Below, in pieces: positions 18,858-27,029 of a stretch of 64,000 nucleotides of DNA. How positions within the stretch are numbered: the first letter of the stretch is position 1; each line of letters begins with the position of its first letter. The notes beneath the pieces are model-generated. The model was given only the letters and a program-made list of their open reading frames with translations. It was not told the DNA's origin and did no database searches. The position numbers and the translations under genes are program-made. The stretch covers positions 419,246 through 483,245 of the forward strand of contig NZ_JAJFAV010000004.1 in the NCBI RefSeq assembly GCF_020711235.1, given 5' to 3'. Source of the stretch: Hymenobacter sp. 15J16-1T3B (GTDB taxonomy: Bacteria > Bacteroidota > Bacteroidia > Cytophagales > Hymenobacteraceae).

Positions 18858-20402
18858 ATGAAAAAATACCTTCTCTTCCTGGGCCTGGCGCTGGGTGGGG
18901 GCGTGCTCACGTCGTGCGACAAGTTCTTCGACGTGAACAACGACCCGAACAACCCGACCACGTCCTCGCCCAACTTCCTGCTGCCCGGCATCATTTCGCA
19001 GGGCATTCAAACGCAGATGTTCACCTCGCTGACGACGACCTACCTCACGCAGTACACCGTGCGCAAGTCGGCCATTTCCAGCACCGATCAGTTTTACCTG
19101 AGCAACGCCAACAGCACCAACACCTTCAACTACACCTACTTCTACTCGGCCGGCAACATCCCGACCATGAACGAAGCGGCGGAGAAGGAAGGCTCGCCGG
19201 TGTACATCGGCGCGGGCAAGATCATCTACGCCATGGACCTGGCCCACTGCACCGACATGCTGGGCGACATTCCCTACACCGAGGCCTTCCAGGGCGGGCA
19301 GAACTACACGCCCAAGTACGATTCGCAGGAGAGCATCTACGCGGCCATCAACCAGCTCTGCGACGAGGGCATTGCCATCATGCAGCGCCCGGCCTCGGAA
19401 AGCTTCCGCCCGCTCTACATCAGCTCGCCGAGCGTGAGCGGCGACATCCTCTTCAAGGGCGACCGGACCAAGTGGATCAAGTTTGCCAAGGGCCTGAAAG
19501 CCCGCCAGCTCAACCACCTCTCGAAGAAGAGCACCTATAACCCGCAGCTGATTCTGCAGCTTGTCAGCGAGAGCATGAGCAGCTCGGCCGACGACGCGCA
19601 GCTGCAGTACGAGACGGCCGTGGCCCCGCTGACGGGCACCACCAGCATCTTCGGCCCGACGCGTAACAACTACTCGGCCTCGACCTTCTCCACCAACATC
19701 ATCAAGTACCTGAACGGCAACGTGGCCGGGGCCGCCTTCCCGGGCGTGACGGACCCGCGTCTGCCCATCATGGCCACCACCATCAGCACCGGCGTCGACC
19801 CGGGCGTGACCAACACCGCCGGCAACACCCTCAACGGCGCTACCGACTTCTACTCCAGCTGGTACGCCCGCGAGCTGGGCTACTTCGAGGTGCTGACTTA
19901 CCACGAGCTGCAGTTCATCAAGGCCGAAGCCGCTTTCCGCTCCGGCGACCTGAACACGGCCTTCACTGCTTACAAAGAGGGTATTTCGGCCCACATGAAG
20001 AAAATCGGGGTGGGCGGCACCAACGCCAACCCGGCCGTGACCTTCCCCACCATCACGCAGGCCCAGATCAACGATTACCTGGCCAGCGCAGCCGTGGCGC
20101 AGTCGGCCTCGCAGCTGACGCTCAAGCACATCATGGAGCAGAAGTACATTGCCATGTTCCTGAACCCGGAGTCGTGGTCGGACCTGCGCCGCATGGACTT
20201 CAGCCCCACCATCTACCCGAACCTGAAGTACCCGGCCGGCGCCTACTCGGCTCTGGCCACCAAGCCCGACCCCAAAGACCGGTGGCCGCGCCGCATGCTG
20301 CCGGGCGCTACCGAGGCCCTCTACAACCCGCAGGAAGTAGCCAAGCTGGGGGCCAACGACGCCGACTACATCAGCCGCCCGCTGTGGTGGGACATGCCCT
20401 AA
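18858..20402 (+). CDS. SusD/RagB-like outer-membrane lipoprotein 2
   Basis: A 514-residue lipoprotein with lipobox LTSC (Cys20). The region after the Cys (DKFFDVNNDPNNPTTSSPNF) and the stretch YTEAFQGG...PKYDSQESIY mark the second SusD subfamily (SusD-like_2), whose members bind nutrients beside SusC channels. LTYHELQFIKAEAAFRSGD lies in the TPR-like part, and WSDLRRMDF near the end is typical. It begins 105 bp after its SusC partner. The substrate is not known. Confidence 0.94.
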   Translation: MKKYLLFLGLALGGGVLTSCDKFFDVNNDPNNPTTSSPNFLLPGIISQGIQTQMFTSLTTTYLTQYTVRKSAISSTDQFYLSNANSTNTFNYTYFYSAGNIPTMNEAAEKEGSPVYIGAGKIIYAMDLAHCTDMLGDIPYTEAFQGGQNYTPKYDSQESIYAAINQLCDEGIAIMQRPASESFRPLYISSPSVSGDILFKGDRTKWIKFAKGLKARQLNHLSKKSTYNPQLILQLVSESMSSSADDAQLQYETAVAPLTGTTSIFGPTRNNYSASTFSTNIIKYLNGNVAGAAFPGVTDPRLPIMATTISTGVDPGVTNTAGNTLNGATDFYSSWYARELGYFEVLTYHELQFIKAEAAFRSGDLNTAFTAYKEGISAHMKKIGVGGTNANPAVTFPTITQAQINDYLASAAVAQSASQLTLKHIMEQKYIAMFLNPESWSDLRRMDFSPTIYPNLKYPAGAYSALATKPDPKDRWPRRMLPGATEALYNPQEVAKLGANDADYISRPLWWDMP

Positions 20403-20453
20403 GGGCGCGGTCTGCTTTCGGCTTCATTTCCCACCTCCATTGCTGATTCTTTC

Positions 20454-21740
20454 ATGAATTTCCATACCCTTTTGCGCCGCAGCGCCCTGCTGCTGGCCGG
20501 GCTCGGGCCGGTGTTGGCCGGCTGCGAGTCCGACATCGACAAGTACTACGAAGAAGTGGGGGGCCAATTCCCCACTTTCCTGGCCAACTCCTTCGGCACG
20601 GCCACCAAGTATGCCGCCGGCGAGACGTTCACCTTCGAGGTGCAGTTTGCCCAGCAAACCGCGCCCGTGCGCGAAATCCGCATCATCCAGCGCATCGAGT
20701 CCAACCCCGACTCCACGGTGGTGCAAACCATTCCGTACCGGGCTGCCTACTCGCGCCTGAAGCGCGCCGACACGCTCGTGGTGAGCTACACGGTGCCCGC
20801 CGCCGCCAACAAAACCCGGGTGCGCGTGCACGCCCAGGTGGTGGCCGACAACGGCCAGACCAAGGCCCGCACCATTGCTTTCCGCATTGCCGAGCCCACG
20901 CCGACCATCAGCATTGCCGGCTCCAGCAACGTGACGGCGCCCGGCACCAGCACACCCGTGCCCGCCGACGTGGTGCGCTACAGCCTGCTGCTGAACCAGA
21001 ACGGCATCACCACCTACCCCGAGCGGCCCGAACTGCCCCCGGCGTCCACGGCCATCCTCTACAAGGACCTCGACAGCCTGATTACCTACGTGCGCGTGGG
21101 CTCGACGGCGGAGCGCCGATTGCTGCGCCAGCGCCTGCCCGCCTCCGGGGCCCAGAGCGGCGCCCAAACCACGGTGAACGTGGACGTGCCCACGCCCGCC
21201 GGCTCCAGCGGCCAGCCCGTGACCTACCGCTTTGAGGTGAAAACGCGCTTTGCCGGCACGCCGAACTTCCGCGCTACCTCGGCCACGGCCACGGCGTTTA
21301 CGCCCGGCACGCCCACCAGCCTGGCCGCGCCGCGCACCGTCTCGCTCACCTACACCGGCACCACCGGCGGCGACCTGGCGGCTTACAACCTGACGACCTT
21401 TGCCGCCGTGCCCGCCAGCGGGGCTGCGGCGGATAAGGACGTGGCCATTACCAGCACGGCCAGCAACGCCGTGCGCCTGCAGGCCCTGAACACGACCAAG
21501 TTTGTGCGCCTGACCTCGGGCGGCGCGGCGGCGTATACCGCGGCCACGCTCAACAGCATCCGCCAAGCCTACCTGACCGCGGCGGCCGCCAACCAGGTAA
21601 CGCAGCTCGACAACGTCGTGCCCGGCGACGTGGTCATTGCCCGCCTGCGCGGCGCCGACCAGTACGCCATTTTCACCGTTACCGCCGTCAACCGCACCGC
21701 TGCGGCGGTGGTGGTGACCATGGACGTGAAGGCGCTGTAA
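20454..21740 (+). CDS. hypothetical SusE-position lipoprotein
   Basis: A 428-residue lipoprotein (lipobox VLAGC, Cys24) encoded 51 bp after SusD. The mature protein is beta-rich and Thr/Ala-rich, with repeated Ig-like strand patterns (RVHAQVVADNGQTKARTIAF; VTYRFEVKTRF). Genes in this position often encode surface glycan-binding proteins (SusE/SusF type) that help capture the ligand, but I see no specific family signature, so that role is inferred from operon position. It is the last gene of the operon; a bidirectional terminator follows. Confidence 0.82.
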   Translation: MNFHTLLRRSALLLAGLGPVLAGCESDIDKYYEEVGGQFPTFLANSFGTATKYAAGETFTFEVQFAQQTAPVREIRIIQRIESNPDSTVVQTIPYRAAYSRLKRADTLVVSYTVPAAANKTRVRVHAQVVADNGQTKARTIAFRIAEPTPTISIAGSSNVTAPGTSTPVPADVVRYSLLLNQNGITTYPERPELPPASTAILYKDLDSLITYVRVGSTAERRLLRQRLPASGAQSGAQTTVNVDVPTPAGSSGQPVTYRFEVKTRFAGTPNFRATSATATAFTPGTPTSLAAPRTVSLTYTGTTGGDLAAYNLTTFAAVPASGAAADKDVAITSTASNAVRLQALNTTKFVRLTSGGAAAYTAATLNSIRQAYLTAAAANQVTQLDNVVPGDVVIARLRGADQYAIFTVTAVNRTAAAVVVTMDVKAL

Positions 21741-21759
21741 GGCCGCTTCGTACGCAAGC

Positions 21760-21796
21760 AAAAAGCGCCGCCCGGGCTTCCGGGCGGCGCTTTTTA
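21760..21796. terminator. bidirectional terminator
   Basis: aaaagcgccgcccg and cgggcggcgctttt form a stem around ggcttc, with A-run and T-run flanks. It lies between the end of the SusCD-lipoprotein operon (+) and the convergent GHL10 gene (-). Confidence 0.88.
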
Positions 21797-21849
21797 TTTA
21801 AGGGCATTATACGCCGCGGCTCCGGGCTGCTGCCCGGAGCCGCGGCGGC

Positions 21850-23664
21850 CTACCGGCCAAATAGTCGCCGGAAAAAGCCCTTCTTGGCGGGCTGCTTGGT
21901 TTTGGTCTTGATGGTGATGTTGTTGCCCTGCGTGGTCGTCTTGGTCATGCCTGGCCGTTCCTTGGTCACCGTCGAGGGCAGGGTCACGGCGGGCGCGGCC
22001 CCGGGTTCGGGCGTGGTCGGGATGGGCGTCGCGGGCGGTTCGGCGCGGGCAACGACGGGGCCGGCCACCGAACCGATGGTCGTCACGCGCAGCGGGCCGC
22101 TTTCGTTGTGCAGGCGGTCGAGGGCCGTCACGTAGTAGGCGTACTCGGTGCCGTAGCGGGCGGCCGTGTCCACAAACGCCTCGGTGCCGCGCCGGCTGCT
22201 GGGCTGGATGGCGAGGATGTGGCGCGGGTCGTCGGGCGTGGGCTGCTCTCCGCGGGCAAAGCGGTACACCACGTAGGCGGCCGCGGAGTCGCCGTCGGCG
22301 GCGACCGGGCCGGGCTGCCACATCAGCGTGACAGGCCCGCCGCCGCGGGTGAGGGTGAGCTGCTGCACCGAGCGCGGCGGCACGGCGTCTTTCCAGGGCA
22401 TGGTGGGCAGCAGCGCCGGGTACCGAAACAGGTTCTGCCGCAGCGAGTCAGTGGTCTTGAGCGGGTTGCTCAGCACCGATTTGCCCGAAAAAAACACGCT
22501 GCCGCTGATGTCCTGCGGGTAGGAGCGGTTCAGGCGCACCTGCCGCGGCAGCTCGCGCGGGTTGCGCCAGGTCGTGTCCGACTTGGTGCTTTCCAGCATG
22601 CGGTAGGCGCCCTGCCCGATGTAGAGGTGCCGGTCGTAGCGGTTGCGGCTCCACCACTCCAGCAAGGTGGCGTAGGAGGCGGCGCGGAAGTTAGTGCTCC
22701 AGTACAGCTGCGGCAGCACGTAGTCGACCCAGCCCTGGCGCAGCCACTCGCGGGCGTCGGCGTAGAGGCCGGTGTGGCCCTGGAAGGCGCGCGTGTCGGA
22801 GCCCTCGGGGTCCTCGTTGCTGTTCATCCACACCCCGAAGGGCGAAATGCCAAACTTCACCCAATGCTTTTCGGCTTCGATGGCGTTGTGCACCTGCTCC
22901 ACCAGCTGGTTCACGTTGCGGCGGCGCCAGTCGGGCAGGCTCAGCCCGTCGGGGTTGTACTGGGCAAACGCCTGCTCATCGTGAATGACCTGCTTGGCCT
23001 CGGGGTAGGGATAGAAGTAGTCGTCGAAGTGTACCCCGTCGATGTCGTAGCGGTGCACCACGTCCACGATGACCTCGGTGATGTAGTCGCGCACCGCGGG
23101 CAGGCCGGGGTTGTAGAGCAGCTTGCCGGAGTAGCGCAGAAACCACTCCGGGTGGCGGCGGTAGGGGTGGTTGGGCGCCAGGCGGGCCGTGGTGGTGTCG
23201 GTGCTGGCGCGGTAGGGGTTAAACCACGCGTGGAACTCCATGCCGCGCTTGTGGGCCTCCTCCACGAGGAAGGGCAGCGGGTCCCAGCCCGGGTCTTTGC
23301 CCTGGCGGCCGCTCAAAAACTTGCTCCACGGCTCCAGCGCGCTGCGGTAAAACGCATCCGACGCGGGCCGTACCTGCAGGAAAATGGCGTTGATGCCGGC
23401 GCGCTGGTGGCCGTCGAGCATCTTCACGTACTCGCGGCGCTGCTGCTCGGGCGTCAGGTCGCGCCGGCTCGGCCAGTCGATGTTTTCGACGGTGGCCACC
23501 CACACCCCGCGCAACTCGCGCTTGGGCGGGGGCGAGGGAATGGGCGTGGTGATGACCGCACCCTTAAACGACTTGACCGGCGGCGTGACGGCCGAAGGCT
23601 GCGCCGCGACCGAACCCGAACCAAACAGCGCCAGCCCGGCGCCCAAAAGCAAACGACAACGCAT
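21850..23664 (-). CDS. GHL10 (PF02638) glycoside-hydrolase-like secreted protein
   Basis: A 604-residue exported protein. The ATG at 23662-23664 opens the signal peptide MRCRLLLGAGLALFGSGSVA; longer readings upstream are Arg-rich and not credible. The catalytic TIM-barrel is marked by ELRGVWVATVENIDWPS, AINAIFLQVRPASDAFY-like strands, DIDGVHFDDYFYPYP and GISPFGVWMNS. The family includes E. coli DigH/YddW, which cuts denuded peptidoglycan glycan strands. A fibronectin-III-like domain and a Pro/Thr linker follow, and the protein ends in a Lys/Arg-rich tail. Beside two SusCD systems and NagB-PIG-L, it may release amino-sugar oligosaccharides outside the cytoplasm. Confidence 0.92.
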   Translation of the reverse strand: MRCRLLLGAGLALFGSGSVAAQPSAVTPPVKSFKGAVITTPIPSPPPKRELRGVWVATVENIDWPSRRDLTPEQQRREYVKMLDGHQRAGINAIFLQVRPASDAFYRSALEPWSKFLSGRQGKDPGWDPLPFLVEEAHKRGMEFHAWFNPYRASTDTTTARLAPNHPYRRHPEWFLRYSGKLLYNPGLPAVRDYITEVIVDVVHRYDIDGVHFDDYFYPYPEAKQVIHDEQAFAQYNPDGLSLPDWRRRNVNQLVEQVHNAIEAEKHWVKFGISPFGVWMNSNEDPEGSDTRAFQGHTGLYADAREWLRQGWVDYVLPQLYWSTNFRAASYATLLEWWSRNRYDRHLYIGQGAYRMLESTKSDTTWRNPRELPRQVRLNRSYPQDISGSVFFSGKSVLSNPLKTTDSLRQNLFRYPALLPTMPWKDAVPPRSVQQLTLTRGGGPVTLMWQPGPVAADGDSAAAYVVYRFARGEQPTPDDPRHILAIQPSSRRGTEAFVDTAARYGTEYAYYVTALDRLHNESGPLRVTTIGSVAGPVVARAEPPATPIPTTPEPGAAPAVTLPSTVTKERPGMTKTTTQGNNITIKTKTKQPAKKGFFRRLFGR

Positions 23665-23798
23665 CAACAAAACTCCTGGCCCGCGCCAGCCGCCGGCCCG
23701 AGCTGACCGGCCGCGCCGGGCCCACGTGCAAAGTACGGACTTAACCGGCGTACCCGCACCACGCCGGGGCGCCGGGTTGGTAGGTAAGCGAGCCGGCT

Positions 23799-24242
23799 TT
23801 AGCTGGCCCGGGCCGTTTCGTCTTCGTCCCAGGGCCGCACGAAATAGCGCAGCGCTTCGAGGCGCAGCACGTCTTCTTCGCTGAAGCGGCCGGGCGGCAG
23901 CGCCCACTGCTGCAGCGGAATGTAGCCGGCGGCGTAGGCCAGCTCGTCGGTTTCTTCTTCCCAAAACGCCATGTGCCACTGCGCGAAGCGGCGGTGCGGG
24001 ATGGGCTCGTCGGCCAGCTTAACGACGCCGTGGTGGCGCGGGTCGCGGGCTATCTGCGCGTAGAGGTAACGCACGGCGGCTTCTTCGCCCTCCAGAATCT
24101 GGGTGATGCGCCCGCCGTCGTAGAGCAGGATGCCGGTGAGGTGGTGGCGGGCGTTGCGCAGCCGGGATTGGCGCAGCAAGTCGCGCAGCTCGGGCGTGGT
24201 GAAGGGCTGAGTAGCGGTGCTAACGTAAATAATGTGGTGCAT
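23799..24242 (-). CDS. BLUF-domain blue-light photoreceptor
   Basis: A 147-residue stand-alone BLUF protein that binds FAD and senses blue light. The light-switch residues are visible: Tyr6 in IIYVSTAT, Asn30 in LRNARHHLTGILLYDGG and Gln48 in ITQILEGE. The later Trp89 and Met91 in FAQWHMAFW correspond to the conserved Trp/Met that report the flavin state. There is no fused output domain, so a separate partner protein is expected. The ATG at 24240-24242 puts Tyr at the usual position. It is transcribed in the same direction as its neighbours but is not tightly linked to them. Confidence 0.95.
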   Translation of the reverse strand: MHHIIYVSTATQPFTTPELRDLLRQSRLRNARHHLTGILLYDGGRITQILEGEEAAVRYLYAQIARDPRHHGVVKLADEPIPHRRFAQWHMAFWEEETDELAYAAGYIPLQQWALPPGRFSEEDVLRLEALRYFVRPWDEDETARAS

Positions 24243-24434
24243 GAGCGGGTAAAGCCGGCCCTGCATACGGCCCCGCTACCGGCGAGGTTGACGGCCGCCC
24301 GCTCCGGGACTGGCCCGGGCGGCCGTCAACCGGCCCGCCGCCGGCGTGGCGCTCAGCGGGTTTGCGCCCGAAATGCGGCGGGCCGTTGCCGCGGCTGCCG
24401 CCCCCAAAAAAGTACCTGCTAGCTACTTAGTCGC

Positions 24435-25274
24435 TCATTGCACACCGGCCAGCTCCGGCACGGCCGCTTCAGTCGACTCCGGAGCCAGCTCCTGCTGTTC
24501 AAGCCAGCCGAGCACGTAATCGGCGACTTCCTGCCAGCCGGGCTGCCCGAGGATGAAGTGGTTGCGGCCGGCAAACTCCTTGAACGCCGTGACGCTGCCG
24601 GCGTACCGGGCGTAGCGGCGGTAATTGGAGGCGTTCAGTGAGGCGGGCATGATGTGGTCACGCTCACCGGCCACCAGCAGCAACGGCACGTGCGGCCGCT
24701 GAAAGTCCACGTGGGCGGCGCGGGTCAGCGCGTCGCGCGAAATGCGCTTGGACTCGGGAATGGTCAGCTGCTCGTAGGCGGCGCGCTGCTCCTCCAGCTC
24801 CATGCCGTTGACGAAGGCGTACTGCCACTGCCGGAACGACATCATAAAGGGCTTGTTGACATCGGTAAACAAGCCCAGCGGCCCCCAGGTAGCGCGGTAA
24901 AACGACCATTTGAACGTGAACACGCCCTGGGGCGCCACCGAGTCGATGGCCACGCCAGCCGCGGCTAGGTCGCGCTGCAGCAGCAGTTGGGTGAGCAGCC
25001 CGCCGTAGGAGTGGCCGATGAGGATGGGCTTTTCGGGCAGCGCCTTGATGATGCCCGCAAAGTGGTCAACGAGCTGGGGCAGGCGCAGCGCAGCTAAGTG
25101 CGGGTCGGGGTGACGGCCCCGAAGCTCGGCCACGGTGGCGTCTTTGTAGAGCCAAGGCGGTACCAGGCAGGCGTAGCCGCGGGCTTCGAAGTAGCGCTGC
25201 CACTCGTCCCAGCAGTGGTGGCTGACGAAGGCGCCGGTAACAAACACGATGGTGCGGTTGCCACGGTTTTCCAT
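24435..25274 (-). CDS. alpha/beta-hydrolase
   Basis: A 279-residue cytoplasmic alpha/beta-hydrolase without a signal peptide (ATG at 25272-25274, MENRGNRTIVFVTGAFVSH). The nucleophile elbow is LIGHSYGGLLTQ; the acid probably lies in VAGERDHIMP and the catalytic His in FAGRNHFILGQPGW. The substrate is undefined; esterase or lipase-like activity is the family norm. No operon partner is evident. Confidence 0.9.
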   Translation of the reverse strand: MENRGNRTIVFVTGAFVSHHCWDEWQRYFEARGYACLVPPWLYKDATVAELRGRHPDPHLAALRLPQLVDHFAGIIKALPEKPILIGHSYGGLLTQLLLQRDLAAAGVAIDSVAPQGVFTFKWSFYRATWGPLGLFTDVNKPFMMSFRQWQYAFVNGMELEEQRAAYEQLTIPESKRISRDALTRAAHVDFQRPHVPLLLVAGERDHIMPASLNASNYRRYARYAGSVTAFKEFAGRNHFILGQPGWQEVADYVLGWLEQQELAPESTEAAVPELAGVQ

Positions 25275-25606
25275 GATGCGTGCGGGTAAAAGGGTGAAAA
25301 AAGAACTTCTTGATTCAGCGGCCCTTAGCCAAAAGCGCAACAGCCGCTCGGTCCGCCGATGGGGCAGCGGATGCAACGGGTGGAAAACAGGGGAGAGTAG
25401 GGGAGCCGACCGCCGCCGGAGGGCGGCATGGGCCAATGGACAGCAAGCCGACCACACTAAGGGCTTCGGCGCCAAGCAGAAGCTACAAGGTAAATGATCA
25501 GGGGGTTACGCGCAAATATTATGGTGATTTAATATTATGATAGTGTGCATAGGACTCACGGCCGGTGGCACCTGCCGGGCCACGTCAAGGGCGGGCCGCC
25601 GCGGCA
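25275..25606. other. intergenic region with AT-rich inverted repeat
   Basis: No gene is seen. An AT-rich inverted repeat, aatatta (25515-25521) with taatatt (25530-25536), stands out from the GC-rich background and may mark a promoter region for the hydrolase on the minus strand. No consensus -7 element was found. Confidence 0.4.
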
Positions 25607-25634
25607 CAAAAAAAGCCCGGCACGAGGCCGGGCT
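25607..25634 (-). terminator. terminator of the small Pro/Arg-rich gene
   Basis: agcccggc (25614-25621) pairs with gccgggct (25627-25634); on the minus strand seven T residues follow. It lies 28 bp after the stop of the 57-residue reading frame. Confidence 0.78.
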
Positions 25635-25662
25635 TAGCATGTCAGCGGAAGGGTAGCGGGGA

Positions 25663-25836
25663 CTAGCACCAGCGGCGCATAGAGCGGGGCTGCGACGCGG
25701 GCTGGGTGCGGTCGGGCTCGGGCTCCTGGCCGGGCTGCTGCGAGCGGCGCGGACGGGGCGAGCGAAGCGGGTCGGAGGGCCGGGCGGGGGGCAGACCCTG
25801 GTGGGCGGCGGGAGTGGGCACGGTTTGCTTAAACAT
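25663..25836 (-). CDS. small basic Pro/Arg-rich hypothetical protein
   Basis: A 57-residue frame, ATG at 25834-25836 and TAG at 25663-25665. It begins MFKQTVPTPAAHQGLPPARP and continues with a repetitive Pro/Arg/Gln composition (RPRRSQQPGQEPEPDRTQ), ending RSMRRWC. There is no signal peptide and the protein is probably disordered. Support is indirect: it sits right before a good minus-strand terminator. A second frame of similar size and composition lies at 36813-36977. It may be a real small protein or chance in GC-rich DNA. Confidence 0.45.
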   Translation of the reverse strand: MFKQTVPTPAAHQGLPPARPSDPLRSPRPRRSQQPGQEPEPDRTQPASQPRSMRRWC

Positions 25837-26310
25837 AGCGGTATTCGATGAAGCCGCGGCACCCCAGCGGCGCGGCGGCTACCTGTATACGAAGGGCAAC
25901 GCACTAGGTACGTTGGAGTTGGAAAATTTCCGCAATTCCTCCGATAACGCCGACTAAACACTGGCTATGCCGCCGCCTGTCACAACCAGGGCCCGATTTG
26001 GTCCGGCAGAACTGGGTCAGTAGGTAGCTGAGTGGGAAGAACATATTAGCGGGAGCAAATACTGCCGGGCTCGGAGGCGAAAAAGCTCGTCACAACGGCG
26101 GGTGATTGTTCCTTTTGCCGGGCCGGCCGGGCCGGTATCCTTGCAGCATCTTCTGCTTTCGAGCAAGTTTTTACCAGCGCCCTGCCGCCTCTGATTTATC
26201 CGGCGCGGGCCGTGGTCTTATGCTAGGCTTAGGGTAGCCCGGTTGGCTTTGCCGGCCCCGGCGCCATTTGCACATATGTTTCATTTTTTCCATCCCTCTT
26301 CCCCAACACG
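25837..26310. other. 474-bp gap without a recognised gene
   Basis: No gene or stable hairpin stands out. The only signal is a candidate plus-strand promoter at 26113-26143: TTTTG, an 18-bp spacer, then TATCCTTG (one mismatch to TAnnTTTG). It would give a leader of about 160 nt before the gene at 26311. Confidence 0.4.
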
Positions 26311-26910
26311 ATGAAAAAACTACTACCCCTAACCCTGGCCCTGGCCCTGGGCTGGACCGGTGCGGCTTTCGGCCAAGCGCCCGGCGCGGCCAACGGCGAC
26401 CTGGTGAGCCCCGGCTCCAACTCCTGGATTCTGCACACGCCCGACAACGACGGCCGCTCCACGCTCTACCTGGCGCCGAGCTCCAACGGCAACGGCGCGG
26501 CCTGGGATTGGAACCGGCAAACGCAGTTCCGCAACACCGGCAACGTGCAATTCTCCGGCAAGGTGGGCATCGGCCTCGACCCGGACTACATCGGCACGCT
26601 CAGCCTGGCCGTGGAGGGCACCATCGGCGCCCGCGGGGTGCACGTACGCGCTTTCGGCGCCGCCTGGCCCGACTACGTGTTTCTGCCCACGTACCGCCTG
26701 CGGCCCTTGGGCGAGGTGGCGCAGTTCATTGCGCTTAACCACCACCTGCCCGACGTGCCTTCGGCGGCGGAAGTAGAGAAGAACGGCATCGACGTGGCGG
26801 CCATGGACGCCGTGCTGCTGCGCAAGATTGAGGAATTGACCTTGCACATGATCGAGCTGCAAAAGCAGAACGAAGCGCTGCAGGAACGGCTGCGCAAGCT
26901 GGAGCACTAA
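26311..26910 (+). CDS. secreted tail-fibre-like protein with coiled-coil end
   Basis: A 199-residue protein with a signal peptide (MKKLLPLTLALALGWTGAAFG). The middle (NTGNVQFSGKVGIG, GTLSLAVEGTIGARGVHV) follows the short-strand pattern of phage tail-fibre-like proteins common in Bacteroidota. The C-terminus (HLPDVPSAAEVEKNGIDVAA, then KIEELTLHMIELQKQNEAL) resembles the segment next to an S74 intramolecular chaperone, ending in a trimer-type coiled coil, but no full S74 protease domain is present. A surface-anchored trimer is a reasonable guess. Confidence 0.82.
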   Translation: MKKLLPLTLALALGWTGAAFGQAPGAANGDLVSPGSNSWILHTPDNDGRSTLYLAPSSNGNGAAWDWNRQTQFRNTGNVQFSGKVGIGLDPDYIGTLSLAVEGTIGARGVHVRAFGAAWPDYVFLPTYRLRPLGEVAQFIALNHHLPDVPSAAEVEKNGIDVAAMDAVLLRKIEELTLHMIELQKQNEALQERLRKLEH

Positions 26911-27029
26911 ACCCGCTCGTGGGGCAGCGGCCACGTACGCGCCCGGTTTGCGCCGCTGAATCGATTCGGCGGCGCGGCGGCGCGGGCGTAGCGCCCTGCC
27001 CTGGTTTTCACTCCAAGCCACTTTGTGCA

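Noticed and set aside
15930..20129. Minus-strand frame of ~1400 codons opposite SusC 2 and SusD 2
   Set aside because: It spans two real genes and their gap, is rich in Val/Ala/Gly/Arg, and has no recognisable fold or start signals.
25506..25961. Minus-strand 151-codon frame overlapping the small Pro/Arg-rich gene
   Set aside because: It is composed of Pro/Arg/Ser typical of out-of-frame GC-rich reading, and runs through the terminator at 25607-25634. The shorter frame ending before the terminator is preferred.
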